DNA of 64,000 bases from DTHT01 sp037444625 (GTDB lineage: Bacteria > Acidobacteriota > Terriglobia > Bryobacterales > Bryobacteraceae), in NCBI GenBank assembly GCA_037444625.1, contig JBBIMA010000005.1, forward strand, positions 1 through 64,000, given 5' to 3'. The notes beneath the pieces are model-generated. The model did no database searches and was not told where the DNA came from. It saw nothing but the letters and a program-made list of their open reading frames with translations. Every line of letters starts with the position of its first letter. The first letter of the stretch is position 1. The position numbers and the translations under genes are program-made. Positions 51,125 through 60,930 of this stretch are shown here, one piece after another.

Positions 51125-52624
51125 TCAGCCGGCGCTTGCCGCCCCGCGCCCGTTCAGCGGCGAGCCGTCGGCGCCCGCAGCCCCAAAGCCGTTGTGGTTC
51201 GGCGCCGCCAAGCCCAAGCACGCCAGCATGGTCTTGGGATCAAGCTCCCGCCCTGCGGCGGCGGCCGCGCAGGGCAACAACGCCGCCAGCGCCCCCAGCA
51301 AGCCGAGCAACCGGCGGTTGGGCGAAAGCGGCCGGGCGGGCGCCAGAGCCTCTTCGAGCAGCACCAGACGGGGCTCGGCATCCTGGGCCCGCCGGTCGGC
51401 CTCCAGCTCGGCCTGCTGCCGGGCCGACGCCGCGGCGCGGTAGTCTTGCTCCGCCAATTCGCACTCGCGCGCCAGCGCGGCCCTCCGGCGCCGGAGATCC
51501 GGTAGCTCCGCCAGCCGTTGATCGAGCGACCGCAGCGCTTCCGCCAGCCGGTCTTTTTCGCCCGCCAGCTCCCGCGCCTTCTGCTCGGCCTGAACCAGCT
51601 CTTGCCGCAGGCGTTCGAGCGTCTCCCGCTCGCCCGGCGACGGGCGCCCCTGCGCGGCGGAATCCGGGCGGGAATCCTCCGGAGCCTCCCCCTGTCCGCC
51701 TCGCAGCGCCTCGGCCCAGGCCAGCTCCTGCCGCAGCCGGCGCACGTCCGGGTGAGCCTCTTTGTAACGCGCCAGCAGCGCCGCCAGGCGGTCGCGAAGC
51801 TGCCGGGCTTCGTTGGGGGAACTCCGCACGGCCGGAGCCGCAGGCGGCGGGGCCGTGCGCGCGGCCTGCCTTTCAGCCTCGGCCAGAGCGCGCGCCAACC
51901 GCTCCCGCTCCTGAAGCGCACGCGCCAGGGAGCGCTCGAGCGCCGCCTGCTCGCCGCGCAGACCGGCCTGCTCGGCCACCAGGGATTTCTCCCGTTGCTC
52001 GAGGTCGCCGCCTTGCTCTGCCTCGAAGCTGCGCAGCGCATCCTGACACTCGGCCAGTCGGCTCCAGGCGGCCGTCACCCGATGGCTCAGGCGGGACGTC
52101 TCCTCCGCCCGCCCGGCCGCCGGCCGGAACTCCTGCGCCAGAGCGGCGGCGATGCGATTGACGACCGCGGCGCCGGCCGCCGGGTCGTTCCCCTCGAAGG
52201 CTACCCGCACGCCGCTGAAGCGGCCGCTACGCGATTCCGGGATCGTGCCGACGGTGATGCGCCGGCGCAACCGCTCCAGACGCTCCGGCTCCTGGGCGGG
52301 CGCCCATCCCTCCACCAGCTTGGGGTAGGCTTGCTTGAGCAGCTCGAGCAGCCGCTCGCGGCGCAACACCTTCAAGCGGACCAGCTCCAGCCGGGCCCGC
52401 AGTTCCGAGTCAGTAGGAAGGCCGGAGGCGCGCCCGGGCGGGCGCGCCGGCTCGAGGACCAGGATGGCCTCGGCTCTGTAACGCGGCGGAATCAGCCAGA
52501 CTGCGGCCAGCACGGCGGCCGTTGCCAGCAGCCAGAGCAAGGCCCAGCGCGCCCTCTGCTTCCAGAGGGCTTGCAGCAAATGAAGCGGGCTGGGCCCCAC
52601 GGGTTCGCTCGGGTGCATCGCCAT
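51125..52624 (-). CDS. Polysaccharide co-polymerase / Wzz-GumC-like coiled-coil membrane protein
   Basis: A 499-aa protein with two membrane helices (about 28-48 and near 440-460) around a long coiled coil (about 180-420, Glu/Arg/Ala-rich). Before the second helix, ARPLSPNRRLLGL matches the Pro-rich motif of polysaccharide co-polymerases that set chain length. There is no tyrosine-kinase domain, and no glycosyltransferase or Wza gene lies nearby, so it is an isolated member. Two ATGs (52624, 52618) could start it; neither has a clear Shine-Dalgarno. Confidence 0.75.
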   Translation of the reverse strand: MAMHPSEPVGPSPLHLLQALWKQRARWALLWLLATAAVLAAVWLIPPRYRAEAILVLEPARPPGRASGLPTDSELRARLELVRLKVLRRERLLELLKQAYPKLVEGWAPAQEPERLERLRRRITVGTIPESRSGRFSGVRVAFEGNDPAAGAAVVNRIAAALAQEFRPAAGRAEETSRLSHRVTAAWSRLAECQDALRSFEAEQGGDLEQREKSLVAEQAGLRGEQAALERSLARALQERERLARALAEAERQAARTAPPPAAPAVRSSPNEARQLRDRLAALLARYKEAHPDVRRLRQELAWAEALRGGQGEAPEDSRPDSAAQGRPSPGERETLERLRQELVQAEQKARELAGEKDRLAEALRSLDQRLAELPDLRRRRAALARECELAEQDYRAAASARQQAELEADRRAQDAEPRLVLLEEALAPARPLSPNRRLLGLLGALAALLPCAAAAAGRELDPKTMLACLGLAAPNHNGFGAAGADGSPLNGRGAASAG

Positions 52625-52777
52625 CGGGTGCGCGCGTCCAACTGGGAAGGGTCGGCCCGGGAAGGCCGCCTTTGCCGACAAAAACGCCGCTGGAACCTGC
52701 TCTCGCCACGGATGTCATCTGCTATGTGGCCCCGCAGGCCGGGACCTCTCAGGGTTTTTTCGCCGCCGCCTCGGGTG

Positions 52778-52783
52778 TACACT
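52778..52783 (+). promoter_or_regulatory. -10 box TACACT, leaderless start of MBL gene
   Basis: TACACT ends 7 nt before the ATG, placing the expected first transcribed base at or next to the start codon. Confidence 0.55.
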
Positions 52784-52790
52784 GGCAGCC

Positions 52791-54758
52791 ATGAGTCGCA
52801 CCACACGCCGCCGTTTTCTGGAATCCGCCGGCCTGGCCGCCGCGCCCGGCCTGGCCGCCGAAGCTGAGGTCCAGCCCCCGAACCGCCGTCCGGCAGGCGG
52901 TTACCGCCGCAGCGGTTTCGCCCCGTCCGGGCGCCCTCAGAGGCTCAGCGACAACCTTTTCTTGTTCGAAGACACCTGCAACGTCTACCTGGTTCGCGAG
53001 GGCGACGCCTGCGTCCTGATTGATTTCGGTTCCGGCAAGATCCTGGACCATCTGGGCGAGCTGGGCATCCGCCGCGTGGACTGGATCCTGCACACCCACC
53101 ATCACCGCGACCAATGCCAGGGCGACTGGCGGGCCGCGGAACGCGGCATCCCCATCGCCGTCCCCCAGCACGAACGCCACCTGTTCGCCGAAGCCGGCAA
53201 TTTCTGGCGCAACCGGCGGGTCTTCCACCTCTACTACGTGCGCAACGACTTCAACACCCCGGCCGAGGACATCCGGGTGGCCCGCCCGCTGGCCGATTAC
53301 AGCCTCTTCCGCTGGAACAAATTCGAGTTTCTTGTTTTGCCCACCCCCGGCCACACCCTGGGCTCCCTCACCCTGCTGGCGGCCGTGGACGGCCGCAAGG
53401 TCGCCTTCTCGGGCGATCTGATGTTCGCCCCGGGCAAAATCCTCAACCTTTACGACACCCAAGTCAACTACGGCGGCAGCGAGGGCGTGGATCTGGCCAT
53501 CTACTCCCTGGCCCAACTGCGCGAGCACAAGCCCGAGCTGCTCTGCCCCTCCCACGGCGCGCCCCTGCGGGATCCCGACCAGGCCATCGGCCGCACCATC
53601 GAACGGCTGACCGAATACTATCGCTTCCAGGTCGGCGAACCCACCCTCTCCAACCAGCCCTTGACCGTCAGCCCCCACCTGGTGGCCTTCCACCAGACCA
53701 CCTCCAGCTTCTACGCCATCATCGCCGACAGCGGCAAGGCCATGTTCATTGACTACGGCGCCCCCTCCGGCGTCCACTTCTCCAATTTCGAGCGCGCCAC
53801 TGCGGTCAACGACCGCATCCGCTTCGTCGAACACTCCATCGCCGAGCTGAAGCGCAACTTCGGCCTCAAGAGCATCGAGGTGGCCATGCCCAGCCACATG
53901 CACGACGACCACATCAACGGCTTTCCCCACCTCATCCGCCACTACGGCACCCAAATCTGGTGCTACGAGAACATGGTGGACGTCTTCCAGAACCCGCGCG
54001 GCTACAACCTGGGCTGCATCCTGGGCGAACCCTTCAAGATCTCGCGCGCCTTCCGCAACGGCGAGAAGTTCCGCTGGGAGGGCTTCGAGTTCGAGGTGGC
54101 CCACAACCCCGGCCATACCGAGTACCAGATGGCCCTGTTCGTCGAACTCGACGGCCGACGGGTGGCCTTCTCGGGCGACGCCTTCTTCATGCCCAATCCC
54201 CGCAACGACGGCACCATGCGCCACAACCTGATCTTCCGCAATCACGTCGAGAACGACAGTCACCTGAAGTCCATCCGGGCCCTGATCGCCCGCCGGCCTA
54301 ACTTGATCTGTCCCGGCCACGGCCGCCCCTTCCCGGTGGACGCCGCCCTGCTGCAGGCCACCGAAAAGAAGATGCTCCGCCAGCAGCAGCTCTTTCGCGA
54401 CCTGCTTCCCGAAGGGGAGACCGACTTCGGGCTGGATCCGAGCTGGGTGAGCATCTACCCCTACCAGATCCTGGCCGCCCGCGGCCGTTCCCAGCGGCTT
54501 CAGGTGCGCGTGCGGAACTATCACACCCGGCCGATGGCGATGGAGATCGCGCTGCTCACCCCGGCCGAATGGAGCGTGCAGCCCGAGGTGCTGCGCTTCG
54601 ACGCCGCCCCCGGCGGGCTCACCACGCGCCCGGTCGAGATTTCCATCCCGCCCGACTGGACGCCCCCCGGCCCGCGCTTCGCCATCGCAGCCGACGTGGT
54701 GCGCGACGGCAAGTATCTGGGCCAGATCACCGAAGCGGTGGTCGAGATGGGCGCCTGA
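52791..54758 (+). CDS. Exported protein with two metallo-beta-lactamase domains and an Ig-like tail
   Basis: A 655-aa protein with a Tat-like start (RTTRRRFLESAG). The first MBL domain (about 50-285) has HTHHHRDQ, where Gln replaces the last His of HxHxDH, plus PTPGHTLGS and FSGDLMF. The second (about 290-525) has a canonical SHMHDDHINGF, NPGHTEYQ, FSGDAFF and CPGHGRPF. The tail (about 550-655) looks like an Ig/NEW3-type beta domain. The substrate is unknown; the first site may bind one metal or be structural. It converges on the NtrC gene with 3 bp between stops. Confidence 0.85.
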   Translation: MSRTTRRRFLESAGLAAAPGLAAEAEVQPPNRRPAGGYRRSGFAPSGRPQRLSDNLFLFEDTCNVYLVREGDACVLIDFGSGKILDHLGELGIRRVDWILHTHHHRDQCQGDWRAAERGIPIAVPQHERHLFAEAGNFWRNRRVFHLYYVRNDFNTPAEDIRVARPLADYSLFRWNKFEFLVLPTPGHTLGSLTLLAAVDGRKVAFSGDLMFAPGKILNLYDTQVNYGGSEGVDLAIYSLAQLREHKPELLCPSHGAPLRDPDQAIGRTIERLTEYYRFQVGEPTLSNQPLTVSPHLVAFHQTTSSFYAIIADSGKAMFIDYGAPSGVHFSNFERATAVNDRIRFVEHSIAELKRNFGLKSIEVAMPSHMHDDHINGFPHLIRHYGTQIWCYENMVDVFQNPRGYNLGCILGEPFKISRAFRNGEKFRWEGFEFEVAHNPGHTEYQMALFVELDGRRVAFSGDAFFMPNPRNDGTMRHNLIFRNHVENDSHLKSIRALIARRPNLICPGHGRPFPVDAALLQATEKKMLRQQQLFRDLLPEGETDFGLDPSWVSIYPYQILAARGRSQRLQVRVRNYHTRPMAMEIALLTPAEWSVQPEVLRFDAAPGGLTTRPVEISIPPDWTPPGPRFAIAADVVRDGKYLGQITEAVVEMGA

Positions 54759-54761
54759 CGG

Positions 54762-56059
<1,298 letters not shown>

Positions 56060-56075
<16 letters not shown>

Positions 56076-57328
56076 ACTGACGGCTCCTGGGCCGCTACCG
56101 CCTCCCGCTCCATTTCCCGAAAGACCAACTCCGCCCGCGCGCCCCGGGGTTCGGCAGGCAGGATCCGCAGCTCCCCGCCCAGCGCTTCCGCCAGCCGTTT
56201 GCTGATCGCCAGTCCCAGACCCGTGCCCGAAGCCTTGCTGGTGTAGAAGGGCTCGAACAGACGCGCCCGAGCCTCCTCCGACAGGCCGGGACCGTCGTCC
56301 TCCACCGCCACCACCACCGCTCCTCGCGGCGGCGCCGCGATTTCCAGGCGCACCTCGCCTCCGCTTTCCTCCAGCGCCTCGATCGCGTTGCGCACCAGAT
56401 TCAGCAAGGCCGCCTTCAGCAAATCGGGATCGGTTTTCAAGCGCACACCGCCCCCGGCCAGCACGAAACGAATCGGGCGGCCGGAGGCCGCTTCCCGCGC
56501 GGCGCGCTCGATCTCCCCGGCCAACCGGTCCCACTCCACCCAGCGCAGGTTGGGCTGCGGCGGGCGCCCGTACAGCAGCAGGTCCGACACCAGCCGCTCC
56601 AGGCGCCGGATTTCGTCCAGCACCGGCGCCAGCAGGGCGGCCGCCTCGGGAGTCGCCTTCTCGGCCGCCAGTTGGGCGAACCCCTTGATGGTGCCCAGCG
56701 GGTTGCGGATCTCGTGGGCCAGCGCGGCCGACATCTGGCCCAGCCGCGCCAGGTGCTCCAGTTCCAGTTGCCGCCGCTCCAGCCGGGCGGTGCGCCGCAG
56801 ACTCCAGAGCGCGTACAGCGCCAGCAGCACCAGCGCCAGCCCGCTGAGGGCCGCCACCATCACGTTGCGGCGGGCCGGCTCGAGCAACCAGTCGGCCGCC
56901 CCGGCCGCCAGATCAATGCGCGCCACGCAAGCCTGCTGGCCGGCGTGCACCGGGATGTAAGCGCGGAAGATCTCCACGCCGCCCAGGCGCAGCCGCTCGG
57001 TGCGGAACAGCTCCCGTCCTTCCCACAACGGCGCCAGGCGCGCCGTCTCCTCTCCGGCCTCCTCCCGGCGGAACAGGCGCACCTCGATCAGGGCGGGTTC
57101 CTCCTCGCTCAGAGAGTCCAGAGCCTCGGCCGAAGCGGGCAGTCTTTCCAGGCGCGCGGCGACCGCCGCCGCCCGGCTGCGCAGGTCCAGCTCGCGCAGT
57201 TCGTCCAGCCGCGAGAGGGTGGCCAGCGCGCTGGCCACCAGAGCCAGCGGCAGGGCCAGCGCCAGCAACGGCCACAGCTCCCGGGAGAACGCTCGAACCC
57301 GCCTTCGCATGGGCGCGCCTACGTTCAT
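56060..57328 (-). CDS. Periplasmic-sensing histidine kinase (second NtrB-type pair)
   Basis: A 422-aa kinase: TM1 (about 19-38), a periplasmic domain of about 110 residues, TM2 (about 155-175), HisKA with H205 in LAHEIRNPLG, and an ATPase domain (NLVRNAIEA, DDGPGLS, GTGLGLAI). This matches the ZraS/AtoS-like layout. The start is the outer of two ATGs; neither has a strong ribosome site. Unlike the 36-kb kinase it has a true extracytoplasmic sensor. Confidence 0.93.
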
Positions 57329-57373
57329 GCTAACGCACGCGCCCGGCGGGGGAACCGGAAGCGGGAGCTCGCC

Positions 57374-58300
57374 CTAGACCGGCGCGCGGCCGAACCGCGC
57401 CTCGAAGGCGTAATTGGCGATGCTCTCGGCGTTGTGCTGCTTCCGGTAAGGACTGAGCGCCTTCATCTTGGCATCCCAGTACTGGCCGTAGGCGTAGTCG
57501 TCAATCAGATCGCCCCCGGTCGGGCCGACAAAGTGGGCCAGCTCGTGCACGATGGTCTGGATCCGGTTGTCGTCGCTCGCCTGGTCGTAAAAGGCGCTCA
57601 GGTAGACGGTGTCCAGCCGCTGCCATCCGGCGTACTGTCCCGAGCGATAATAGCCGCCCCACCAGGTGAAGGCGTAGAAATTGGGGTTGGTGAAGGGTTC
57701 CGCCTCGAAGGCCATCCAGCCCCACAAGCCGCCCGGCTTGCTAAAGACCCCGAGCATCTTGGCGAACACCTGGCCCAGTTGGCCGAGCGCCGCCGCCGGG
57801 CTGGCGGACTTGCGAATATCGAAATGCTTGTCGGCCAGATCCAGGTTGTGCGTCCCGAACAAGCCCCCGCCGCTCAGCAACTCGACGCCGGCGCTCAACA
57901 GGCCGGCCTGCGCCGCCAACATGCATTGCTGGGCCTGCGAGAGATATTGCTGGGCGGTGGTCATGCGCTTGATCTTGCCCGGCAGCAGCGAACTGAGCTT
58001 GGCGTGCGTCTTGCCCATCACGTCCACCCGGCCGTCGGACCAGCCGAAGTGTCGTTTCTGGAAGGCGGAAATTGCCGCCAAGGTCTTCTTCCCCACCTTC
58101 CCGTCTTCGACCAGTTTCGGCGATGCCCCGCCGTACTCGGCCGGGATTTGGTTGAGCGCCCTCTGGACCCGAACGACATCGGGGCCATAGATGGCGCCGC
58201 CCGCGCCCACCGGCACGCTCAGAATCAAGTCCTCGGATCCGGCGGCCCCGCCCGCCTTGGCGGCGTAGGCCATGCAGCGCCGGCTCTGGTGAATGCCCAT
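57374..58300 (-). CDS. Peptidoglycan-binding-like domain fused to aspzincin-type metalloprotease
   Basis: A 308-aa protein. The N-terminal part (about 35-105) resembles a PG_binding_1 repeat (GPDVVRVQRALNQ then GKVGKKTLAAISAFQKRHFG). The C-terminal part has HELAH (about 252-256), followed 11 residues later by DDYAYG, the aspzincin layout (M35/lysine-specific endopeptidase), where the Asp is the third zinc ligand. No classical signal peptide is seen. I prefer the ATG with GAAGGG seven bases upstream; an ATG 15 bp earlier is possible. Likely a cell-wall-targeted or secreted protease, perhaps antagonistic. Confidence 0.75.
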   Translation of the reverse strand: MGIHQSRRCMAYAAKAGGAAGSEDLILSVPVGAGGAIYGPDVVRVQRALNQIPAEYGGASPKLVEDGKVGKKTLAAISAFQKRHFGWSDGRVDVMGKTHAKLSSLLPGKIKRMTTAQQYLSQAQQCMLAAQAGLLSAGVELLSGGGLFGTHNLDLADKHFDIRKSASPAAALGQLGQVFAKMLGVFSKPGGLWGWMAFEAEPFTNPNFYAFTWWGGYYRSGQYAGWQRLDTVYLSAFYDQASDDNRIQTIVHELAHFVGPTGGDLIDDYAYGQYWDAKMKALSPYRKQHNAESIANYAFEARFGRAPV

Positions 58301-58424
58301 GGAAACACCCTTCATCTCACGCTCCTCCCAGAGGCGTGTCGGTTAGGCGGGGAAGGGGGCGGGCACCTCCCAGATTGCCCTCCTCGTCCGCTCGCCGCCA
58401 GCACCCTCGCAAAAAGCTTCCCTC

Positions 58425-58454
58425 AGTTTAGCCTCGGGCCGGGATACAGGTCAA
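58425..58454 (-). promoter_or_regulatory. Promoter TTGACC-N18-TAAACT for the metalloprotease gene
   Basis: On the minus strand a near-consensus -35 (58449-58454) and -10 (58425-58430) give a leader of about 115 nt. An imperfect inverted repeat (GGGTTCCCG...CGGGACCC, 58456-58481) lies just behind it, between the two divergent promoters. Confidence 0.55.
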
Positions 58455-58497
58455 CGGGTTCCCGCCGCGCGGCCGGGACCCATCTGCGCCTGCGCGG

Positions 58498-58526
58498 TTG
58501 ACAAACCCCCGGCCGGCGGCTATTGA
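58498..58526 (+). promoter_or_regulatory. Consensus promoter TTGACA-N17-TATTGA, leaderless
   Basis: A perfect -35 and 17-bp spacer precede TATTGA, which ends 7 nt before the ATG. This is the clearest case showing that the start codon sits at the expected transcription start in this genome. Confidence 0.75.
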
Positions 58527-58533
58527 ATGGTGC

Positions 58534-59928
58534 ATGGTCCGATTCCGGCCGCGTTTCCTGTGGTTCTACCTGGCCCTGGCGGCGGGCTCGTTCCTGGGGC
58601 TGCTGTTGCTGGCCCAATCGGTCACCACCTATTACCAGGTCTCCCGTCTGCTGGTGGCCGCCGAGTTGCGGCGCGAAGCGCAGCGCTACGTGGCCGCGCT
58701 GGAGCGGGAAGCGCGCCGGCAGGAAATCCGCGAGGCGGCCGAGCTGGCCGACCTGCTGCGCGAGCTGCGCGAAGAAGCCCGCAACCGCCTGGCCTGGATC
58801 CGCGTGATTGACGCGGCCGGCCGCAGCCTGGTCGAGGAAGGCGAACCGGTCGGCGAACCTTTTTCGGCCCAGAGATTGTGGTCCGCTTTCGAGCTGGCCA
58901 CGCCGGTCTCCGAGGTCCGCATGACGCCGCGCGGCCGGGTGTTGGTCACGGTCTTGCCTTTACGCCTTCCCCGCCGTCCTCCCCCGCCGCCCGGGGCCGC
59001 CGAGAGCGTGCGCGCGCCCGCCCCGCGACCCGGCCCCCGCTTTGTGGAAGTGGCGCTGTACTGGGCGGGCGCCACGGCCAATTTCGGCCGCCTGCTGACC
59101 AACCTCATCGTCAGTTCCACGGCCGCTCTCGGCCTGGTGGCCTCCATGGTGATCCTCTGGCTGCGCTTCCCGGACTACGTGCGGGGAAAACAGTTGGAGC
59201 AGCAAACCGAATTGGCCCGCCGTGTGCAAAGAGAGCTGCTGCCTCCCCCCGACGTGCGCCTGCAAGCCCTGGATTTCGCGGCCGGCTGTCTTCCCGCCTG
59301 GCAGGTGGGCGGCGACTTCTACGACGTCTTCGCTTCCGAGGAGGGCCGCATCGCCATGGTGCTGGGCGACGTGGCCGGCAAGGGCCTGCCCGCCTCGGTG
59401 GTGGCCGGAGTGCTGCTGGGCGTGGTGCACTCCAGCGGCTGGCTGAACTCGCCGGCCGAACACGAGGCTGCCTCCCGCTCGCTCAACGAGCTGCTGCGCA
59501 GCCGAACCGCACCCGAGCGCTTCGCCAGCCTGTTCTGGTGCTACTACGAACCGGAAACCCGCACCCTTCGCTACGTGAACGCCGGGCACATGCCCGCCCT
59601 GGTCCTCGGCGGCCAGAGCGCGGAGATCCGCAGCCTGCGCGAGGGCGGCCCCGTGCTGGGCGTGCTGGCCGGCGCCGAATACCGGCAAGCGGCGGTCGAG
59701 CTGGCTCCCGGCGACCTGCTGGTGATTTACTCCGACGGCGTCGTCGAGGCCACCAACGCCGCGGGCGAGGAATTCGGCGAAGAGCGGCTGCGCGCCGCCC
59801 TGCTGGACCATGGCGGCCGCTCCTGCACCGACCTCCGGGACGACATCCTCGCCCGGGTGCGCACCTTCGTGGGGCGCTCCGAGCCGCACGACGACCTCAC
59901 GCTGGTGGTGGCGCGCGTGCGGGCCTGA
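58534..59928 (+). CDS. Membrane PP2C/SpoIIE-type phosphatase (RsbU-like)
   Basis: A 464-aa protein: TM1 (about 10-32), an extracytoplasmic sensor-like region with a Pro-rich stretch near 150-175, TM2 (about 195-220), then a SpoIIE-type Ser/Thr phosphatase (about 240-464). Visible motifs are the opening ARRVQRELLPPP, the metal-binding GGDFYDVF and LGDVAGKGLPAS, and YSDGVVEATN and PHDDLTLVV at the end. It probably controls an anti-sigma/anti-anti-sigma switch, but no such partner is nearby. The TTG some programs would choose is the -35 box. Confidence 0.92.
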   Translation: MVRFRPRFLWFYLALAAGSFLGLLLLAQSVTTYYQVSRLLVAAELRREAQRYVAALEREARRQEIREAAELADLLRELREEARNRLAWIRVIDAAGRSLVEEGEPVGEPFSAQRLWSAFELATPVSEVRMTPRGRVLVTVLPLRLPRRPPPPPGAAESVRAPAPRPGPRFVEVALYWAGATANFGRLLTNLIVSSTAALGLVASMVILWLRFPDYVRGKQLEQQTELARRVQRELLPPPDVRLQALDFAAGCLPAWQVGGDFYDVFASEEGRIAMVLGDVAGKGLPASVVAGVLLGVVHSSGWLNSPAEHEAASRSLNELLRSRTAPERFASLFWCYYEPETRTLRYVNAGHMPALVLGGQSAEIRSLREGGPVLGVLAGAEYRQAAVELAPGDLLVIYSDGVVEATNAAGEEFGEERLRAALLDHGGRSCTDLRDDILARVRTFVGRSEPHDDLTLVVARVRA

Positions 59929-59945
59929 AGCGCCGCGCGACCCGA

Positions 59946-59951
59946 TACAAT
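59946..59951 (+). promoter_or_regulatory. -10 box TACAAT, near-leaderless start of pta-ackA-gfo operon
   Basis: TACAAT ends 9 nt before the GTG, with no Shine-Dalgarno. Confidence 0.55.
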
Positions 59952-59960
59952 ATTCGGCTT

Positions 59961-60917
59961 GTGCCTCTGCCTCCGGCCGCCGTCGAGTTCTTGAACGCGC
60001 AGATCGAGCGCCTGCGCCGCCTGCCCCGGCCCCAGCGTATCGTCTACCCGGAAGGGGACGACCCGCGCATCGTGGCCGCCGCCCGCCGCCTGGCGCGCGA
60101 AGGTCTGGCCGAACCCATCCTGGTGGGGCGGGCGCCCGCCGGCAGCGATCTGCGCTACGTGGACCCGGACACCTCGCCCGAGACCCCCCGCTACGCTGCC
60201 CTGTACTACCGGCGCCGGCGCGCCCGAGGCCTCAGCGAACGCGAGGCGGCCCGCATCGCCCGGCATCCCCTGTATTTTGCCGCCTTGATGGTGGCGGCCG
60301 GGGACGCCGACGGCACGGTGGGAGGCGCTTCCACCACCACGGCGGAGACGGTGCGCGCCGCACTGCACGCCATCGGAACCGCGCCCGGCGTGCGGACCGT
60401 CTCCGGCTTCTTCGTCATGGCGGTCCGCCGGCGCTGCTTCGGAGCGGGCGGGCTGCTGGTGTTCTCCGATTGCGCCGTCGTGGTGGACCCCTCCGAGGAG
60501 GAGCTGGCCGAGATCGCCCTGGCGGCCGCCGGCAGCGTTCGCACTCTGCTCGAAGCGGAGCCCAAAGTGGCCATGCTCGGCTGCTCGCTCGAGGCGGTCC
60601 CCGACGACCGCCAGGCCCGGAAAGCGGCCCGCGCCCTGGAGGAGATCGGCCGGCGCGCGCCCGGTCTGGCTACGCTGTGCGCCCAGGACGCCGCCGAGGC
60701 CGTCGCCGCCGGCGCCAACGCCCTGATCTTCCCCAACCTCAACGCGGGCAACATCTGCTACAAGCTGGTCGAGCGTTTCGCCGGGGCGGCCGCCTTCGGT
60801 CCTTTCCTTCAGGGCCTGGCCCGCCCGGCCAACGATCTCTCGCGCGCCTGCACGGCCGAGGATGTCTACGGCGTTTCGCTCATCACCGCCTTGCAGGCCG
60901 CGGGCGCCCCGGGCTGA
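59961..60917 (+). CDS. pta: Phosphate acetyltransferase family protein with a deleted loop
   Basis: Pta interconverts acetyl-CoA and acetyl phosphate. The 318-aa protein matches the minimal catalytic domain: VYPEGDDPRIV start, ADGTVGGASTTTAETVRAAL and NDLSRACTAED, which keeps the Ser-Arg and Asp of the active site. The segment normally reading DGELQ-DAA...SPVAG-AN is about a dozen residues short here (about 235-253: PGLATLCAQDAAEAVAAGAN), and MLSYSTKGS has become MLGCSLEAV. It may be a divergent acyltransferase (phosphotransbutyrylase-like alternative). The GTG start is near-leaderless, and ackA follows by 13 bp. Confidence 0.8.
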   Translation: MPLPPAAVEFLNAQIERLRRLPRPQRIVYPEGDDPRIVAAARRLAREGLAEPILVGRAPAGSDLRYVDPDTSPETPRYAALYYRRRRARGLSEREAARIARHPLYFAALMVAAGDADGTVGGASTTTAETVRAALHAIGTAPGVRTVSGFFVMAVRRRCFGAGGLLVFSDCAVVVDPSEEELAEIALAAAGSVRTLLEAEPKVAMLGCSLEAVPDDRQARKAARALEEIGRRAPGLATLCAQDAAEAVAAGANALIFPNLNAGNICYKLVERFAGAAAFGPFLQGLARPANDLSRACTAEDVYGVSLITALQAAGAPG

Positions 60918-60930
60918 GGAGGCTGCACCC

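Noticed and set aside
52755..52760. T6 run as a terminator
   Set aside because: No convincing stem directly precedes it, and it lies where a -35 element of the downstream gene would be.
58498..58500. TTG as start codon of the RsbU-like phosphatase
   Set aside because: It is the first half of a perfect TTGACA -35 box, and the added residues are not membrane- or family-like; the ATG at 58534 fits better.
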